DNA of 64,000 nt from Ophthalmolycus amberensis (lineage: Eukaryota > Chordata > Actinopteri > Perciformes > Zoarcidae): contig JAFEUB010001373.1 in NCBI GenBank assembly GCA_024529925.1, forward strand, positions 1,232,501 through 1,296,500, in the 5' to 3' direction. The position numbers and the translations under genes were made by a program. This document shows positions 63,251 through 64,000 of this stretch, piece by piece; positions within the stretch are counted from its first letter, which is position 1; every line of letters starts with the position of its first letter. The notes under the pieces are model-generated. The model saw only the letters and a list, made by a program, of their open reading frames with translations. It was not told where the DNA came from and made no database searches.

Positions 63251-63827
63251 ACACTGGCACCTCCCATTTCCTCCGATCCAGCAGCTGCACGAGAACGCGC
63301 TGCATCCGACACGGAGGAACTTAATCATATCTTCTTCCAGACGCAACGAATTGAACTTAATTAGATGCTACATCACCTCAGTGAGGGGGCTGCATGGCAA
63401 ATCTTATTAAGAAAAAGCAGTGTGTTTCTCCAACGCTCGCTGATTCCTTTACATCTTGGCGTCTGTGGGAGAAAACCCCGCCGAGGCGTATTCTCCAGCC
63501 CCTCTAACTAATGACGCCGTTGCCCAGATCTGACAGTGAGCTGTGTCTGTATATTGTGCTTAATATCATAATAATAATGAGAGCAAATTAGAACAATCAA
63601 TTTCCATGGCTGGTTGTTGATTGGAGGAGGAGGTGGAAGTGACAGGGGGTGATCCATCATCCTCGGCCAGTCACATTAAGGAGAGCGCTGTGGAGCAGGT
63701 GGGCTGGGCTGGAGGCCAGCCGCAGCCAATGGGAGCGGGCGGGAAGGGGAGGAGGGAGAGCCATTACACCCAAATCAAGTGCTAATGTAGCCGTGAAGTG
63801 GGTAAAGGAGCAGAGGAGGAAGGAGAG

Positions 63828-63853
63828 GAGAGAGAGAGAGAGAGAGAGAGAGG
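63828..63853. repeat. (GA)n microsatellite
   Basis: About 26 bp of GA in a purine-rich flank (63800-63855). Confidence 0.9.
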
Positions 63854-64000
63854 ATGACGCTGAGACTTATGACTGGTTCAAGTGGGCTCTTGAGTGTGAG
63901 AGTATTTCGCCAAAGGGTTTGTCCATTTACCTGCTAGTGTGTCCCTGCCTCCTTCAGCTAACCCCTGGTATTTCACAATGAGTCCATTGAAACATCGCCA

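Larger units (their letters stand above)
33700..64000. other. gene-free region upstream of lbx1
   Basis: Across 30 kb no open frame shows a protein domain or splice-linked exon set. Long frames come from CA/GT repeats or purine tracts. The region alternates microsatellites and recognised repeats with unique, ATTA/TAAT-rich blocks of 200-600 bp. Large gene deserts with enhancers are known around developmental homeobox genes, so a regulatory role is plausible. The blocks listed separately are the best candidates; everything else between them shows nothing I can name. Confidence 0.6.

Noticed and set aside
1..64000. tRNA, rRNA, snRNA or microRNA genes
   Set aside because: I saw no tRNA boxes, rRNA core motifs or convincing precursor hairpins, but a covariance-model search was not possible.

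Overview
This is vertebrate nuclear DNA, almost certainly from a teleost fish and probably a percomorph. The evidence is four intron-bearing genes with GT-AG splicing, very dense (CA)n and (GA)n microsatellites, and several dispersed repeat families that I recognise from memory as typical of teleost genomes. Splice sites and products were worked out by reading both strands. No alignment or database search was run.

Layout. Positions 1-6180 are gene-free and hold old retroelement and repeat fragments plus a 28-bp minisatellite (3565-4507). A type I (acidic) keratin lies on the + strand at 6304-9061 in eight exons. Positions 9300-15300 are a gene-poor spacer, and the keratin and smap1 converge on it. 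smap1 (ArfGAP with a clathrin box) lies on the - strand at 15346-21482 in ten coding exons, behind a TATA-less promoter with ETS, CCAAT and CRE motifs. cenpk (inner kinetochore CENP-K) follows on the - strand at 22263-25301 in ten coding exons, the first carrying only the ATG. Positions 25500-30000 are rich in repeats: a dispersed family, a CR1/L2-type tail, a duplicated hairpin and a MITE-like element. lbx1 (ladybird homeobox) lies on the - strand at 31879-33212 in two exons. From about 33700 to 64000 I see no credible coding exon. That stretch has the look of the gene desert around a developmental homeobox gene: unique, AT/ATTA-rich blocks that may be conserved enhancers, separated by microsatellites and repeats.

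The most notable result is that three of the four genes (keratin, smap1, lbx1) each carry exactly one extra base in an otherwise intact coding sequence. Removing one base restores a full-length family-typical protein in each case: 436, 454 and 270 residues. cenpk is clean at 266 residues. In all three the extra base falls next to an AGG triplet in the coding sense. Residual +1 errors in the assembly are the simplest explanation, so these are annotated as genes with a frameshift rather than pseudogenes.

The four genes do not form a pathway: one is a cytoskeletal filament protein, one an endocytic Arf regulator, one a mitotic kinetochore subunit and one a muscle/spinal-cord transcription factor. 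No virus, CRISPR array, operon or RNA gene was seen.
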